Assembly (NCBI RefSeq): GCF_004362015.1 | Contig: NZ_SNWW01000010.1 | Span: 62,001 to 126,000 of the forward strand | DNA from: Flavobacterium chryseum | GTDB taxonomy: Bacteria > Bacteroidota > Bacteroidia > Flavobacteriales > Flavobacteriaceae | Direction of reading: 5' to 3' | Length of the DNA: 64,000 bases | Shown: one piece after another, positions 51,614 to 60,580 of the stretch | Layout of the letters: each line of letters starts with the position of its first letter | Position numbering within the stretch: position 1 is the first letter of the stretch | Notes under the pieces: generated by a model | Database searches by the model: none | The model's input: the letters and a program-made list of their open reading frames with translations, nothing else | Told to the model about the DNA's origin: nothing | Program-made: the position numbers and the translations under genes

Positions 51614-52564
51614 CTATACAAGTAACTCCATCTGAATATTACAACGCTTATAAGGTGTTGCTAAACCGGAAATTTTCTGAAAGCCCAGTTTATGATATAA
51701 GTTAATAGCAGGTTTTAAGATGGTATTACTTTCCAGATATAATTTTTTTGCGCCTTGTTTTTTGGCATTTTCTACGATGGTTTGTCCGAGGAGCCAGCCA
51801 ATATTTTTTCCTTGCGCTTTGGGAGAAACTGCCATTTTTGCCAGTTCAAAATCATAATTTTCATCCTGCATTTTAATCATGGCGCAAACACCAACAGGTT
51901 CATTTTGATATAAAGCCACGAAAATTTTCCCGCCTTTGTCTAATATATATTCCTTTGGATGATCTAAAGCTTTATAATCAGCTTCTTCCATTTCAAAGTA
52001 GGTCGAAATCCATTCTACGTTAAGTGCTTTAAACGCATCCTGGTATTTATATTCATATTCAACGATTTGCACATACTGACTTTCTCTTGTTTTTTTCTGT
52101 TCATTTACTCTTTTAAAAAGTGATTTTTGCTCCAGTAAAAACTCCCATTCTTCAAGTGCTGCCCACAAATTATGGTTTGATTCAGCTATTAAAGATTCGA
52201 CAGCGGCTTCGACATCAATACATTGCAGTTTTATTTTTTTAGATAAAAGCAAACCTTGTTTTGTTAAAACAACAATATTTCTACGTTTATCATTGGTTTT
52301 TTCATTTTCTTCTACCAATCCCGCCGTAATCATTTCCTGCACAATCTTACTTACCGAAGGTTGAGAATGTCCAATCTCATTCGCAATTTCCGTAATCGTT
52401 ATCTCTCTTTCTTCCGTCAAAACATAAAATACCGGAAACCATTTTGGCATAAAATCTACACCATAAAGTTCATAAATCTTAGCCGCATCATCTGTTATGC
52501 TTGCGGTCATCAATCGCAACCTGCTTCCTAAAGCAACCTTACCCACTTTGTCGAAAAAACCCAT
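51614..52564 (-). CDS. MarR-type regulator fused to a GNAT acetyltransferase
   Basis: A 316-residue two-domain protein. Residues 1-150 are a winged-helix MarR domain (ITITEIANEIGHSQPSVSKI as recognition helix, then NEKTNDKRRNIVVLTKQG as wing). Residues about 165-316 are a GNAT acyltransferase (ELAKMAVSPKAQGKNIGWLL, the acetyl-CoA loop, and KLYLESNTILKPAINLYHKLGF). Such MarR-GNAT fusions are known in many phyla and are thought to be regulators or enzymes acting on small molecules. The ATG at 52564 is chosen because the promoter sits at 52593-52600, inside the longer frame. Confidence 0.88.
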   Translation of the reverse strand: MGFFDKVGKVALGSRLRLMTASITDDAAKIYELYGVDFMPKWFPVFYVLTEEREITITEIANEIGHSQPSVSKIVQEMITAGLVEENEKTNDKRRNIVVLTKQGLLLSKKIKLQCIDVEAAVESLIAESNHNLWAALEEWEFLLEQKSLFKRVNEQKKTRESQYVQIVEYEYKYQDAFKALNVEWISTYFEMEEADYKALDHPKEYILDKGGKIFVALYQNEPVGVCAMIKMQDENYDFELAKMAVSPKAQGKNIGWLLGQTIVENAKKQGAKKLYLESNTILKPAINLYHKLGFQKISGLATPYKRCNIQMELLV

Positions 52565-52600
52565 AATATAGTTAATTACATAATTAGTTATGCAAATATA
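52565..52600 (-). promoter_or_regulatory. Promoter and candidate MarR operator
   Basis: On the minus strand TATATTTG (52600-52593) matches TAnnTTTG. Between it and the ATG is TAACTAATTATGTAATTAAC, built of two TAATTA words spaced by two bases and partly symmetric, as for many MarR sites. It would cover the transcription start, so autorepression is likely. Confidence 0.5.
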
Positions 52601-52713
52601 CACGTTTTTTGTTTAGGTACAAAGAAGCAAAGGTTCATAGGTACAAAGTTTTTTAAAATTCGACTATTTTTATGAAAATAAATTCCCGCTCACTCTAAAA
52701 TATAAACAAAAAA

Positions 52714-52738
52714 AGACCGCACTGCTGTGCGTCTCTAC
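52714..52738. repeat. Short GC-rich hairpin repeat
   Basis: AGACCGCACTGCTGTGCGTC then TCTAC folds to a hairpin with arms AGAC(C)GCAC / GTGCGTCT and a TGCT loop. It is a typical REP-like unit. The rest of 52604-52799 is word repeat and AT-rich sequence. Confidence 0.5.
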
Positions 52739-52799
52739 GGAAATCTTTGGCTCTAAGAAAACCTTTGAGCCTATGAACTTTTGCAACTTTGAACCTCTC

Positions 52800-53822
52800 T
52801 TAAGCTGTTATAGCCAACGGATTCAAATTAAATTTATATTCTTTTGGGCTGCAGTTGAATTTTTGTTTGAAGATTTTAGAGAAATAGCTTCTGCTTGTAA
52901 AACCAATGCAGTATACAATTTCAGAGATATTTAAGTCTGAAGTTCTAATTAGAATTTCGGCTTTTAAAACTCTCATATGAGTGATGTAGTCATTTACAGT
53001 TCGGTTATGAATCATTTTAAAACCTTCCTGTAATTTATTTGGAGATAAACCAGATCTTTTACTTAATGATTTAATCGTAAATGCTTCTTCAGGATTTGCT
53101 TTTATCGCTTCAGAAAGTTCTTTAATTTCTTCCATTTCTCGTAAAGTCAAACAATTTGAATCTTTAGAAACAGCAAGTAAATCATCTGTATGTTGTTGAA
53201 TTTCCATTGCAAGGATAATTTTCAAAATACCTTCTTTCAATAAATTACGAACAATTCCGTTTTGAGTAATCGCGTTCAATTGCTCTATTTTTTCGGCAAT
53301 TCTTAAATTATAAGAACCTGTGTAAAAGAAATCTTCCGAAGTATTTTCTCCGAAAAAAGTTTCTCTTACGCTTTCATTTAAAGAATTCGTTTTACTAGTC
53401 GTAACCTGAGTTCCAACAATAATTAAAGTAAATTGAGTCTTTGTTTCTTTTTCAAAAAATAAAACGTGTTCCTGATCTTGTTTTGATGATAGAATAGCGG
53501 TTTGAAAAGTTTTCAATTTTTTTTCCTCGCCTGTAATTCCAAAACTATGAGATAAATTTCCCTTTGAGCAATAAGCAAAATACACGGGAGAAGCTTTCAA
53601 ATTTGTAATATTCATTCTAACATCAACAGCAAAAGTCATATCAAATTGTATGTATGAGATATCATCGTTGAAAGAAGAACCAATAATAGATCCTTTGGCA
53701 AAATTATTGTTGACTTCTAAAGTATATTCTTCTAAATCGAAAGTTACTTTTCCGCCTACGTTTAAAGTTAACTCGTCAAAAATATTATTAATTTTCTCTG
53801 TATTTATCTCAACTATTTTCAT
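52800..53822 (-). CDS. AraC-family transcriptional regulator (second copy type)
   Basis: A 340-residue regulator of a different subgroup from the one at 9068. The N-terminal 200 residues form a sensor domain without recognised motifs (YIQFDMTFAVDVRMNIT). The C-terminal DNA-binding region reads AFTIKSLSKRSGLSPNKLQE then VNDYITHMRVLKAEILIRTS and LNISEIVYCIGFTSRSYFSK, the two AraC helix-turn-helix motifs, ending with FNCSPKEYKF. No adjacent gene on its strand is an obvious target. The 209-base upstream gap shows no clear promoter or repeat. Confidence 0.88.
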   Translation of the reverse strand: MKIVEINTEKINNIFDELTLNVGGKVTFDLEEYTLEVNNNFAKGSIIGSSFNDDISYIQFDMTFAVDVRMNITNLKASPVYFAYCSKGNLSHSFGITGEEKKLKTFQTAILSSKQDQEHVLFFEKETKTQFTLIIVGTQVTTSKTNSLNESVRETFFGENTSEDFFYTGSYNLRIAEKIEQLNAITQNGIVRNLLKEGILKIILAMEIQQHTDDLLAVSKDSNCLTLREMEEIKELSEAIKANPEEAFTIKSLSKRSGLSPNKLQEGFKMIHNRTVNDYITHMRVLKAEILIRTSDLNISEIVYCIGFTSRSYFSKIFKQKFNCSPKEYKFNLNPLAITA

Positions 53823-54031
53823 CTTGCGTGGATTTTAAATTCTAACTTTATTATATAGATTTTTCAGAAATAACAATCGTTGTAGAGTCATGAATTCAAG
53901 GAAAAATCGATAAGCCAAAGGTCGCTTAATAACAGGCCGAAGTTGTTATATAATTTTTGTATTATGTTTTATAATTATCTCTAAATGATTATTTTAACAT
54001 TAAATAATTTCGTTAAATTAATTCAATATTT

Positions 54032-54535
54032 ATGAAGAGTTTTTCATTTGATCCAATAACGTCCAATAACGCTAACATTTTGATTTTAGGCACAATGCCC
54101 GGAACAAAGTCGTTAGAACTAAACCAGTATTACGGTCATAAACAAAATAATTTCTGGAAGTTTATGTTTACCATTTTAAAAGAAGATTTTTCAGACGATT
54201 ACCAAATCAGGAAAGCACTTCTTCAAAAAAACAATATTGCACTTTGGGACGTTTTACAATTTTGCGATCGTGTAGGAAGTTTAGACAGCGCCATAAAAAA
54301 TGAAATAGCCAATGACTTCGAATCGTTTTTAGAAACACATTCAAACATAAAAACCATAATTTTTAATGGTCAAAAAGCCGCAGTATTTTTCAAAAAATAT
54401 GTTCACCTAAACAAAACCTATAATCTTATTACACTGCCTTCATCAAGCCCGGCAAATGCAAGCAAATCTTATAACTCGAAATTAGAAGAATGGAGAATAA
54501 TCGAAAATACTATAATTCAAAAAAGAGACGTTTGA
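54032..54535 (+). CDS. DNA-deoxyinosine glycosylase (hypoxanthine-DNA glycosylase, UDG superfamily)
   Basis: A 167-residue DNA repair enzyme of the uracil-DNA glycosylase superfamily, the family that removes deaminated adenine (hypoxanthine). The water-activating motif region is ILILGTMPGTKSLELNQYYG, the following HKQNNFWKFMFTIL forms the base pocket, and the second motif is LITLPSSSPANAS. Start at 54032 places the first strand immediately after MKSFSFDPI. Length is normal. It acts in the cytoplasm on DNA and is not in an operon. Confidence 0.88.
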   Translation: MKSFSFDPITSNNANILILGTMPGTKSLELNQYYGHKQNNFWKFMFTILKEDFSDDYQIRKALLQKNNIALWDVLQFCDRVGSLDSAIKNEIANDFESFLETHSNIKTIIFNGQKAAVFFKKYVHLNKTYNLITLPSSSPANASKSYNSKLEEWRIIENTIIQKRDV

Positions 54536-54710
54536 ATTCTATAAAATTTAAATTTTATAATGTAACAGAATTCGATTACTGTGTTTATAATTTTACAATA
54601 GGTTTTAAGATATTTAGATAATTGAAACGCTATTAATTTATAAAGACTCACTATTTATAAATTCCTACAATAGATACGATTATAAAAATATTGGTTGTTA
54701 GTTTATTTTA

Positions 54711-54746
54711 AACAAAAGCTACTCTTTTTTAGAGTGGCTTTTGTTA
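54711..54746 (+). terminator. Terminator-like hairpin upstream of the DUF6526 gene
   Basis: Arms aacaaaagctactct / agagtggcttttgtt form a long stem with one G-U pair, and the T-rich flank fits a terminator of the gene at 54032 or a leader hairpin of the next gene. Confidence 0.55.
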
Positions 54747-54778
54747 ATTTAACACCTTACCTTTAATGCAAAAAAGTC

Positions 54779-55213
54779 ATGAAAGTTCAAACTTATTCAA
54801 ACCATATCAGGTTTTATCCCTGGCACCACTTTGTCTACTATCCTGTTCTTACGATATTTTTAGTAGCAAGTATTTACTTTGCCTTTCATACAGACGATCA
54901 TTTAATATGGTCGTTTATTAGTGTAGGTTTTGTGTTCTTGTTTTGTCTTGCTTTTATGCTGCGCCAGCATTATGCCCTTATTTTACAAAACAGAATTGTT
55001 TGCTTAGAACTTCGTTACCGCTATTTTACTCTTACCGGAAAAAGACTCGAAGAATTTGAATATAAACTAAGCAAAGATCAAATTTTCGCCTTACGTTTTG
55101 CTCCAGATGAAGAATTGCTTCCACTCATCGAAGATGCACTCAAAAACAATCTAAGCGGCGATGCCATTAAAAAAGCAATTGTACACTGGAAAGCCGATTA
55201 CAACCGCGTCTAA
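54779..55213 (+). CDS. DUF6526-like membrane protein
   Basis: A 144-residue protein beginning MKVQTYSNHIRFYPWHHFVY, the invariant start of this Bacteroidota family, followed by two membrane segments (FYPWHHFVYYPVLTIFLVASIYFA and IWSFISVGFVFLFCLAFML). The soluble C-terminal part (LRYRYFTLTGKRLEEFEYKL, FAPDEELLPLIEDAL) is cytoplasmic and charged. Function unknown. A terminator follows at 55238. Confidence 0.8.
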   Translation: MKVQTYSNHIRFYPWHHFVYYPVLTIFLVASIYFAFHTDDHLIWSFISVGFVFLFCLAFMLRQHYALILQNRIVCLELRYRYFTLTGKRLEEFEYKLSKDQIFALRFAPDEELLPLIEDALKNNLSGDAIKKAIVHWKADYNRV

Positions 55214-55237
55214 TTCGAAAAAATCAATAAACTTCAT

Positions 55238-55269
55238 AAGTCTCTAATTACAGAGGCTTTTTTTTTACT
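55238..55269 (+). terminator. Rho-independent terminator after the DUF6526 gene
   Basis: Stem aagtctct / agaggctt (one G-U) and nine T. Confidence 0.65.
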
Positions 55270-55303
55270 CAGAACCTCAGAATCTTAGAAGCTTAAGAAG
55301 AAC

Positions 55304-55421
55304 CTGGGCGTGCCACCATTTAAAAAAAGGCCCTTATTAAGATGGCGTTCATTGGGCCTTTTCTTAAATGCTGTCGGGCTATCCGGGCTACTTCGGTAGC
55401 TTCCTCCTATCCCTCACGCGG
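55304..55421 (+). ncRNA. Structured intergenic RNA candidate with UUCG hairpin
   Basis: A GC-rich block in the gap 55214-55701. It has the stem AAAAGGCCC / GGGCCTTTT (55323-55352), a GCTAC-TTCG-GTAGC hairpin (55387-55400) and ends ctatccctcacgc, with gggcgtg near its start able to pair with cacgc. This conserved-looking ordering (gggcgt..., cgggct.tcc, ctcacgc) recurs in Bacteroidota intergenic regions as I recall it, without assigned function. Flanking 55266-55303 holds word repeats; 55422-55701 is AT-rich. Strand is uncertain. Confidence 0.45.
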
Positions 55422-55701
55422 ACAATCGTTTTCAAAAGGCAATTTCATTCAAAAGCCAAACAAACACTGCGATTTTTAAAAGGTTTTTTTCCTTCAATAA
55501 AAATATTTTTAGATGTATTTTCATATAATTAATAATAAATTCAATTTCTGTTTTTGCGGCAAAAAAGCATATAAAATAACGTATAAAACTGACTATCAGA
55601 CATATTACATTAAAAAATATTAAAAGAAAACACAAAGTGAATGAAAATTTTTGTTAACTTTAAATGTTAAAATTTTATCACTAAAAAATCAAAAAAATCT
55701 T

Positions 55702-56616
55702 ATGAAAAAATTACTCTATTTGCTCATAGTTTTCTTTTTAGGGTTTGCATCACAAGCACAAATTGTTGCAGAAGCCACTTTAAAAGATAGTTTAGTTAAT
55801 GTAAAAGATGAATCGATTAATTATCAGAATCAGACACTCGATGATTTATCGTGGCACGGAAGACGTTTTAAAGTTTCCGCAGGAGTATTTTTTCCTACCA
55901 ATAATACAGAAGTAGAAGTAGGAAGCAACAATGGTGAATTCGGTAATTTGATTGATTTTGAAAAAGATCTTGGTTTTAATAAAAACACCGTTTCGTTTGC
56001 AGCTGCATTCGAGTGGAGAATTTCAAGAAGATCACGACTTGGAACTGAATATTTTTATCTAAAAAGAACGGCAAGTAAAGTACTTCAACGAGAAATTGAA
56101 TTTGGTGATCATGTTTATCCTGTAGATGCAAGAGTTTCTGCTTTTATGGACAATCAAATTTACCGACTTGTTTATGGATATGCCTTTATATCTAAACCAA
56201 CATATGAAATAGGAGCACTTATAGGAGCACATGTAATGTTTGCCGATGTGGGTATAAGATTAGAAGGAAACACCGCACAGGCAGAATATAGAGATAATTT
56301 TGACTTTACTGCTCCACTTCCCGATCTTGGGCTTTGGGGAGAATTTGTATTAGCAGATAAGTGGGGACTTTATGTAAACGCTAATTATTTCGCTTTAAAA
56401 GTTGATAATGTAGACGGAAGACTTTTGAGTTATAATCTTTCTGTCTTGTATAATGTATATAAAAACTTTAGCATAACAGCCGGATATACAGGCTTAAACA
56501 TCAGAGTCGATGTAGAAAGAGAACGACTAAACGGTTTCTTTAAATGGGGATATAACGGTCCAACTATTGCGGCAACTTATGCCTTTGGCGGACGTGTTAA
56601 GCTTTATAAACATTAG
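55702..56616 (+). CDS. Outer-membrane beta-barrel protein of unknown function
   Basis: A 304-residue exported protein. The signal peptide is LLYLLIVFFLGFASQAQ; the ATG at 55702 is chosen over an earlier Leu/Met because it begins the signal. The mature part alternates polar and aromatic residues as in barrel strands: RFKVSAGVFFPTNNTEVEVG, NTVSFAAAFEWRISRRSRLG, QIYRLVYGYAFISKPTYEIG, and finishes FNGPTIAATYAFGGRVKLY-like. No conserved enzymatic motif is seen. Many Bacteroidota have such barrels of unknown role; it is monocistronic. Confidence 0.65.
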   Translation: MKKLLYLLIVFFLGFASQAQIVAEATLKDSLVNVKDESINYQNQTLDDLSWHGRRFKVSAGVFFPTNNTEVEVGSNNGEFGNLIDFEKDLGFNKNTVSFAAAFEWRISRRSRLGTEYFYLKRTASKVLQREIEFGDHVYPVDARVSAFMDNQIYRLVYGYAFISKPTYEIGALIGAHVMFADVGIRLEGNTAQAEYRDNFDFTAPLPDLGLWGEFVLADKWGLYVNANYFALKVDNVDGRLLSYNLSVLYNVYKNFSITAGYTGLNIRVDVERERLNGFFKWGYNGPTIAATYAFGGRVKLYKH

Positions 56617-56819
56617 GTTTTTGAGGTGCTGAGTTGCTAAGGTTCTGAGGTACTAAGTTTTTTAAAGGCTTTGAGGTGCAAAGGTTTAGAGACGCGTAGT
56701 TTTGTCATTTCGAGGAACGAGAAATCACATAAAGTGGGTTTGCGCAAAGTTTAACCACATTCTTTGAGTTAAAGTAATAACCGAATACGTGATGTGATTT
56801 CTCCTTCGTCGAAATGACA
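56617..56819. repeat. Word repeat and palindrome, family 'GTCATTTCGACGAAGGAGAAAT', copy 3
   Basis: 56620-56690 is a run of tgaggtgctgagttgctaag-type words. It is followed by the inverted repeat with arms 56703-56730 and 56792-56819, the left arm diverged (tgtcatttcgaggaacgag). Both lie in the gap before the terminator. Confidence 0.65.
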
Positions 56820-56835
56820 CAACTTGTAATCAAAA

Positions 56836-56869
56836 AACCCGACATCTTTTTCAAAAAAGATGCCGGGTT
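56836..56869. terminator. Bidirectional terminator between the barrel gene and the GH97 gene
   Basis: Arms aacccgacatctttt and aaaagatgccgggtt pair with one A-C mismatch; lies between convergent genes. Confidence 0.75.
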
Positions 56870-56907
56870 CATTGCTCAAACTTAACTCAAAATAAACGTA
56901 AACTAAC

Positions 56908-58932
56908 TTATTTCTGTATCGGAGAAAATTTTATAGCTGTTCCTCCGCCAGCTGCGAGTTTAATATCTAATATCGTTTTACTATTTACTTTTTGTTTTGA
57001 AATCGTAACCGGATACGGATTCGTTTTATAGTCTGCTCCTGTTCCATCGGCATAAATTTCGGCTTCATATTCTTTTCCATTATCTAAAAATGATAAGGCT
57101 ACTTTAAGATTTCTGGCATTGCTGTTGGTTATAGAACCTAAATACCAGTTTTTCTCGTCCCAGTCTTTACGGACGATTGTAGTGTATTCTCCAATTTTAG
57201 AATCTAATACTTTAGTGTCAGACCAATTGCAAGGCACTTCTTTTACAAACTGAAATTCCGGTTTTCCTTCATAATTCTCCGGTAAGTCTGAAGCCATTTG
57301 CAACGGACTAAAAACAATAACATACAAGGCCAATTGGTTTGCCAAAGTCGTTTGTACTCTGGCTTTTGATGGCGTTTTATAATCAAAATTAAAATTGCCC
57401 GGCGTATAATCAAAAGGGCCGGAAAGCATTCTGGTAAAAGGCAAAGTCGTTAAATGTTCCGGCGTATTTCCGCCATCTACAGACCATGCATTGTATTCTT
57501 GTCCTCTTCCGCCTTCCTGCGACATAAAGTTTGGATACGTTCTTTGTATTCCCGTACCTTTTATTGGTTCATGATTGTCGATCATGATATGATATTTGGC
57601 TGCTGTTTCCATCACTTTTCTGTAATGACGTGCACCATATTGACTATCATGCCATTCTTTTTTATCTAAATATTTATTGACATAGCCCGTTTTTACGGTA
57701 TTTACGCCCATTTTATTGTACAGTTTGAAAGCGTCTTCTAACTGGTTTTCATAGTTTTTTGTAGCGCCGGCCGTTTCGTGATGTCCAATTAAGCGAACAT
57801 TTTTGATGGCTGCATATTTGGTGATTTCTTCTAAGTTAAAATCAGGATAAGCTTTTACAAAACTAAATGCAGATCCGTCTGCTGTCCAGTCGCCGTCCCA
57901 GCCTTCGTTCCAGCCTTCTACCAGAACACCGTCGAAATTGTTTTTCGCAGCAAAATCAATATATTCTTTGGTGTTTTTAGTTGTGGCACCATGTTTTGGT
58001 CCTTGCCCCCAGGTAAATTTTTCTAAATGCATTCCCCACCAGATTCCGATATATTTTGAAGGTGTAATCCAGGAAAGATCTTCAATTTTTGATGGCTCGT
58101 TTAAATTCAGCATAATGGTAGAAGTTGCTACTTCTCCCGGCGTTTTTCCAACAACGATAGTTCTCCAGGGCGTTTTAAAAGGCGTTTCGGCATATACTTT
58201 CACGCCATCTGCCCATGGAACCAAATCACTTTTGTATTGTTTATCATTGGTTTTTAATAACGTCATTGACGCAAAATCGGTTAAATTGGCTTCGTGAATC
58301 GCCACAAATAATTTCTCTTTGGTTTCAAAAGTTGCCGGCGTATTAATCGTATCCGTTTTGCTGGTTGGCGTTTTACGATAGGTACTTTCGTAATAACTGT
58401 TTTCGCGATGCACCGGAATCCACCAAACATTGTTATCTGATTTAAAAGTAAACTGGGTTATTTCATTCGAGATTTTGACTTTTCCTAAATGAGGTTGTTT
58501 CGGAAATTCATATCGAAAACCAACTCCGTCATCAAAAACCCTGAAAATAATATCAACCAAACGTTCTTCTCCCGTTGATTCTTTCAAATGGACAATCAAT
58601 TCGTTGTGATGATCTCTTACTTTTTTGAATTCTCCCCAAGGTTGTTCCCAAGTTTGATCTGCCGATTTTTCTTCGGTAGAAACCACTTCAAAACCTTCTG
58701 TCATTTTTGGAATTCCCTGAAATTCAAATCCCAAAAGAGAAGGTTCTATAACCGATTTTCCGTTAGAAGTAAAACTATATTCAGGCTGACCAGAAGCTGT
58801 TAATTCAAAAACTAATTCGGTGTTTTTTCCGGGAGAACTGATTTTGTATGTTTTTTTAGTACTGGAACTGCAGGCAAACATCAATATCGATGTGAAAACG
58901 ATCAGGCAGTAGCTATATCTTATTTTTTTCAT
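56908..58932 (-). CDS. Glycoside hydrolase family 97 (alpha-glucosidase, SusB-like) lipoprotein
   Basis: A 674-residue GH97 enzyme with a lipobox (TSILMFACSSSTK) near the N-terminus. The N-terminal beta-sandwich covers about 35-290; the (beta/alpha)8 barrel then reads YIGIWWGMHL, DGVLVEGWNEGWDGD, RLIGHHETAGAT, NTVKTGYVNKYL, IMIDNHEPIKGTG and SQEGGRGQEYNAW. As I recall from SusB, acidic residues in the HHET, NHEP and QEGG-QEY stretches correspond to base and acid of the inverting branch, but the assignment needs an alignment. It is the last gene of the SusCD locus and acts on alpha-glucosides at the outer surface or periplasm. Confidence 0.9.
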   Translation of the reverse strand: MKKIRYSYCLIVFTSILMFACSSSTKKTYKISSPGKNTELVFELTASGQPEYSFTSNGKSVIEPSLLGFEFQGIPKMTEGFEVVSTEEKSADQTWEQPWGEFKKVRDHHNELIVHLKESTGEERLVDIIFRVFDDGVGFRYEFPKQPHLGKVKISNEITQFTFKSDNNVWWIPVHRENSYYESTYRKTPTSKTDTINTPATFETKEKLFVAIHEANLTDFASMTLLKTNDKQYKSDLVPWADGVKVYAETPFKTPWRTIVVGKTPGEVATSTIMLNLNEPSKIEDLSWITPSKYIGIWWGMHLEKFTWGQGPKHGATTKNTKEYIDFAAKNNFDGVLVEGWNEGWDGDWTADGSAFSFVKAYPDFNLEEITKYAAIKNVRLIGHHETAGATKNYENQLEDAFKLYNKMGVNTVKTGYVNKYLDKKEWHDSQYGARHYRKVMETAAKYHIMIDNHEPIKGTGIQRTYPNFMSQEGGRGQEYNAWSVDGGNTPEHLTTLPFTRMLSGPFDYTPGNFNFDYKTPSKARVQTTLANQLALYVIVFSPLQMASDLPENYEGKPEFQFVKEVPCNWSDTKVLDSKIGEYTTIVRKDWDEKNWYLGSITNSNARNLKVALSFLDNGKEYEAEIYADGTGADYKTNPYPVTISKQKVNSKTILDIKLAAGGGTAIKFSPIQK

Positions 58933-58958
58933 TATTTAATTGTATTAATTACAACTCT

Positions 58959-60200
58959 TTATTTAATTTCATTGATTACTTCTTTTGCTTTTGCAGGCTG
59001 CATCGAAACAAAATAATTAAAGGCCTGATCTAATTTTTTCTGGGCATCGGCATTGCCTTTTTTTGCTGTTCTTAAGTTATATAATTTACTGATTTCAGGA
59101 AATACGCTTTCAGTATTTTTAACGCCTGCAAAAGTTTTTACTTTTTCGATATACGTGTATCCAAATTCTACTGTTGGTTCGAACATGGTTCCTTCTCCAA
59201 AGTCATTCCAGGTAATCAATTGCAGGTAATTTAGATTTGCGTTTTTAGCTAGTAAAAGTGTTTCGTCAAGCGTTGCTCCATTATTGTGTTCGATGGTCCA
59301 TCCAATCGCTGCTCCGCCTCCGCCAGCTGCATAAAAATCTTTAAAACCGGGATAGGCACTTCCTATTGCAACATTCAGTTTTGGTTTTGTATTGGTGTAG
59401 AAATTCGTTAGAAAACTATTGTCTTTGTAAACCCACGCATATTCTCCGGAAGCATTTGCTCCGGCTTCTACAGATTGATCCCAAAGCGTTAATAAAGCAG
59501 GTTTTGTGGTTATGGAATTAAAAACATTTGTCCATTCTGCAGGCGTTTGCAATACAATTGGACCAAAATTAAGCAGCAATGGTTTTCCGTTTATTTTGAT
59601 GTAGTTCGCATCATCAAAATAATTTTTCTCCATGTACGCCAAATCGGTTTTAGCAGCTCCGGTTACCGAAATTGCTTTTCCGGCATCGACTACATTTTTT
59701 GTTACTCTGTCTTCGTAAACAATGGCATATTCCAGACCTACTTTGTCTAACATTGCAATCAATTGTTCGGTGTTTTCTTTGACCATTCTGTAATCATTAA
59801 CATCAAATGTGCCGTACCAATCGATTAAAACTCCATCGATTCCGGAGTATTTCATCAAAAGCAAATGATTTTCGATCACATTTTTATCTCCTGAATGATA
59901 CGGACCAATCAGCGGATAATAATACGATGCAATTTCTCTGCGATTGTTGGCTCCAATGTTGTTGGGATTTTTGTTGGCCATTGTCCAGTGATAGCCCCAT
60001 TTTTTATCGGCACTGCTTTCGTTGGTTTCAAACCAGGGCATGTAGTGCACGTAAATTTTGGTGCTGTTTGTTTTTTCGATGGCGACGGGTTTTACTACTT
60101 CTGCCTCGGATGCATCTGAACTTTTGTCATCGTTGCTGCAACCAGTGGCGACTAAAATATTCAAAATCCCAAAAAACAATAATGTGATGTATTTTTTCAT
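58959..60200 (-). CDS. Glycoside hydrolase family 71/99-like lipoprotein
   Basis: A 413-residue secreted glycanase of the GH71/99-like group. The lipobox is ILNILVATGCSNDD. Typical segments of the family are IYVHYMPWFETNESSADKKW, GYHWTMANKNPNNIG, YYYPLIGPYHSGDKNVIENH, YSGIDGVLIDWYGTFDVNDY, and LNYLQLITWNDFGEGTMFEP. GH99 members act on alpha-mannans and GH71 on alpha-1,3-glucan, so the substrate is an alpha-glycan of unknown type. It starts 26 bases upstream of GH97 and belongs to the same polysaccharide-utilisation locus. Confidence 0.85.
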   Translation of the reverse strand: MKKYITLLFFGILNILVATGCSNDDKSSDASEAEVVKPVAIEKTNSTKIYVHYMPWFETNESSADKKWGYHWTMANKNPNNIGANNRREIASYYYPLIGPYHSGDKNVIENHLLLMKYSGIDGVLIDWYGTFDVNDYRMVKENTEQLIAMLDKVGLEYAIVYEDRVTKNVVDAGKAISVTGAAKTDLAYMEKNYFDDANYIKINGKPLLLNFGPIVLQTPAEWTNVFNSITTKPALLTLWDQSVEAGANASGEYAWVYKDNSFLTNFYTNTKPKLNVAIGSAYPGFKDFYAAGGGGAAIGWTIEHNNGATLDETLLLAKNANLNYLQLITWNDFGEGTMFEPTVEFGYTYIEKVKTFAGVKNTESVFPEISKLYNLRTAKKGNADAQKKLDQAFNYFVSMQPAKAKEVINEIK

Positions 60201-60311
60201 ATTGATTTACTATTATTTTATGACTGTTCTTGAGCTTTTTTTTTACCGCAGTTTAAAGGATTAAAAAGATTTTATTTAATGCTTAAATAGTCAGTCTTTG
60301 CCTAAAATTAT

Positions 60312-60541
60312 TTCACGCAGATTTAAATGGATTTAAGCAGATTTTGCAGATTTATTGTAACTATATCAAAACTAAATCTGCTTTAATCTGCCGAATCTGC
60401 GTGAAGCCTTTTTTAATCATTTTTAATCTTCTAATCCTTGAATAAAATTATTTCACGCAGATTTAAATGGATTTAGGCAGATTTTGCAGATTTATTGTAA
60501 ACTACATTAAAAACTAAATCTGCAAAATCTGCGTGAAACCT
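60312..60541. repeat. Two tandem palindromic repeats of the 'ttcacgcagattt...aatctgcgtgaa' type
   Basis: Copy 1 runs from tttcacgcagatttaaatgg (60312) to aatctgcgtgaagcc (about 60404); copy 2 from 60451 to about 60541. Each has inverted ends and an internal aagcagattttgcagattta word. They lie between SusD and the GH71/99 gene and fill the gap 60201-60627, which also contains the terminator at 60581. Confidence 0.75.
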
Positions 60542-60580
60542 TTTTTTAATCATTTTAATCTTCGGCAAAAAAATAAAAAC

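Noticed and set aside
55432..55635. A 67-codon minus-strand frame in the gap before the barrel gene
   Set aside because: It is a hydrophobic AT-rich frame with no promoter box, start context or family similarity.
60058..60264. Plus-strand frames over the GH71/99 gene (59547, 59807, 59895, 60058)
   Set aside because: They are antisense to a clear lipoprotein enzyme and lack any recognisable motif.
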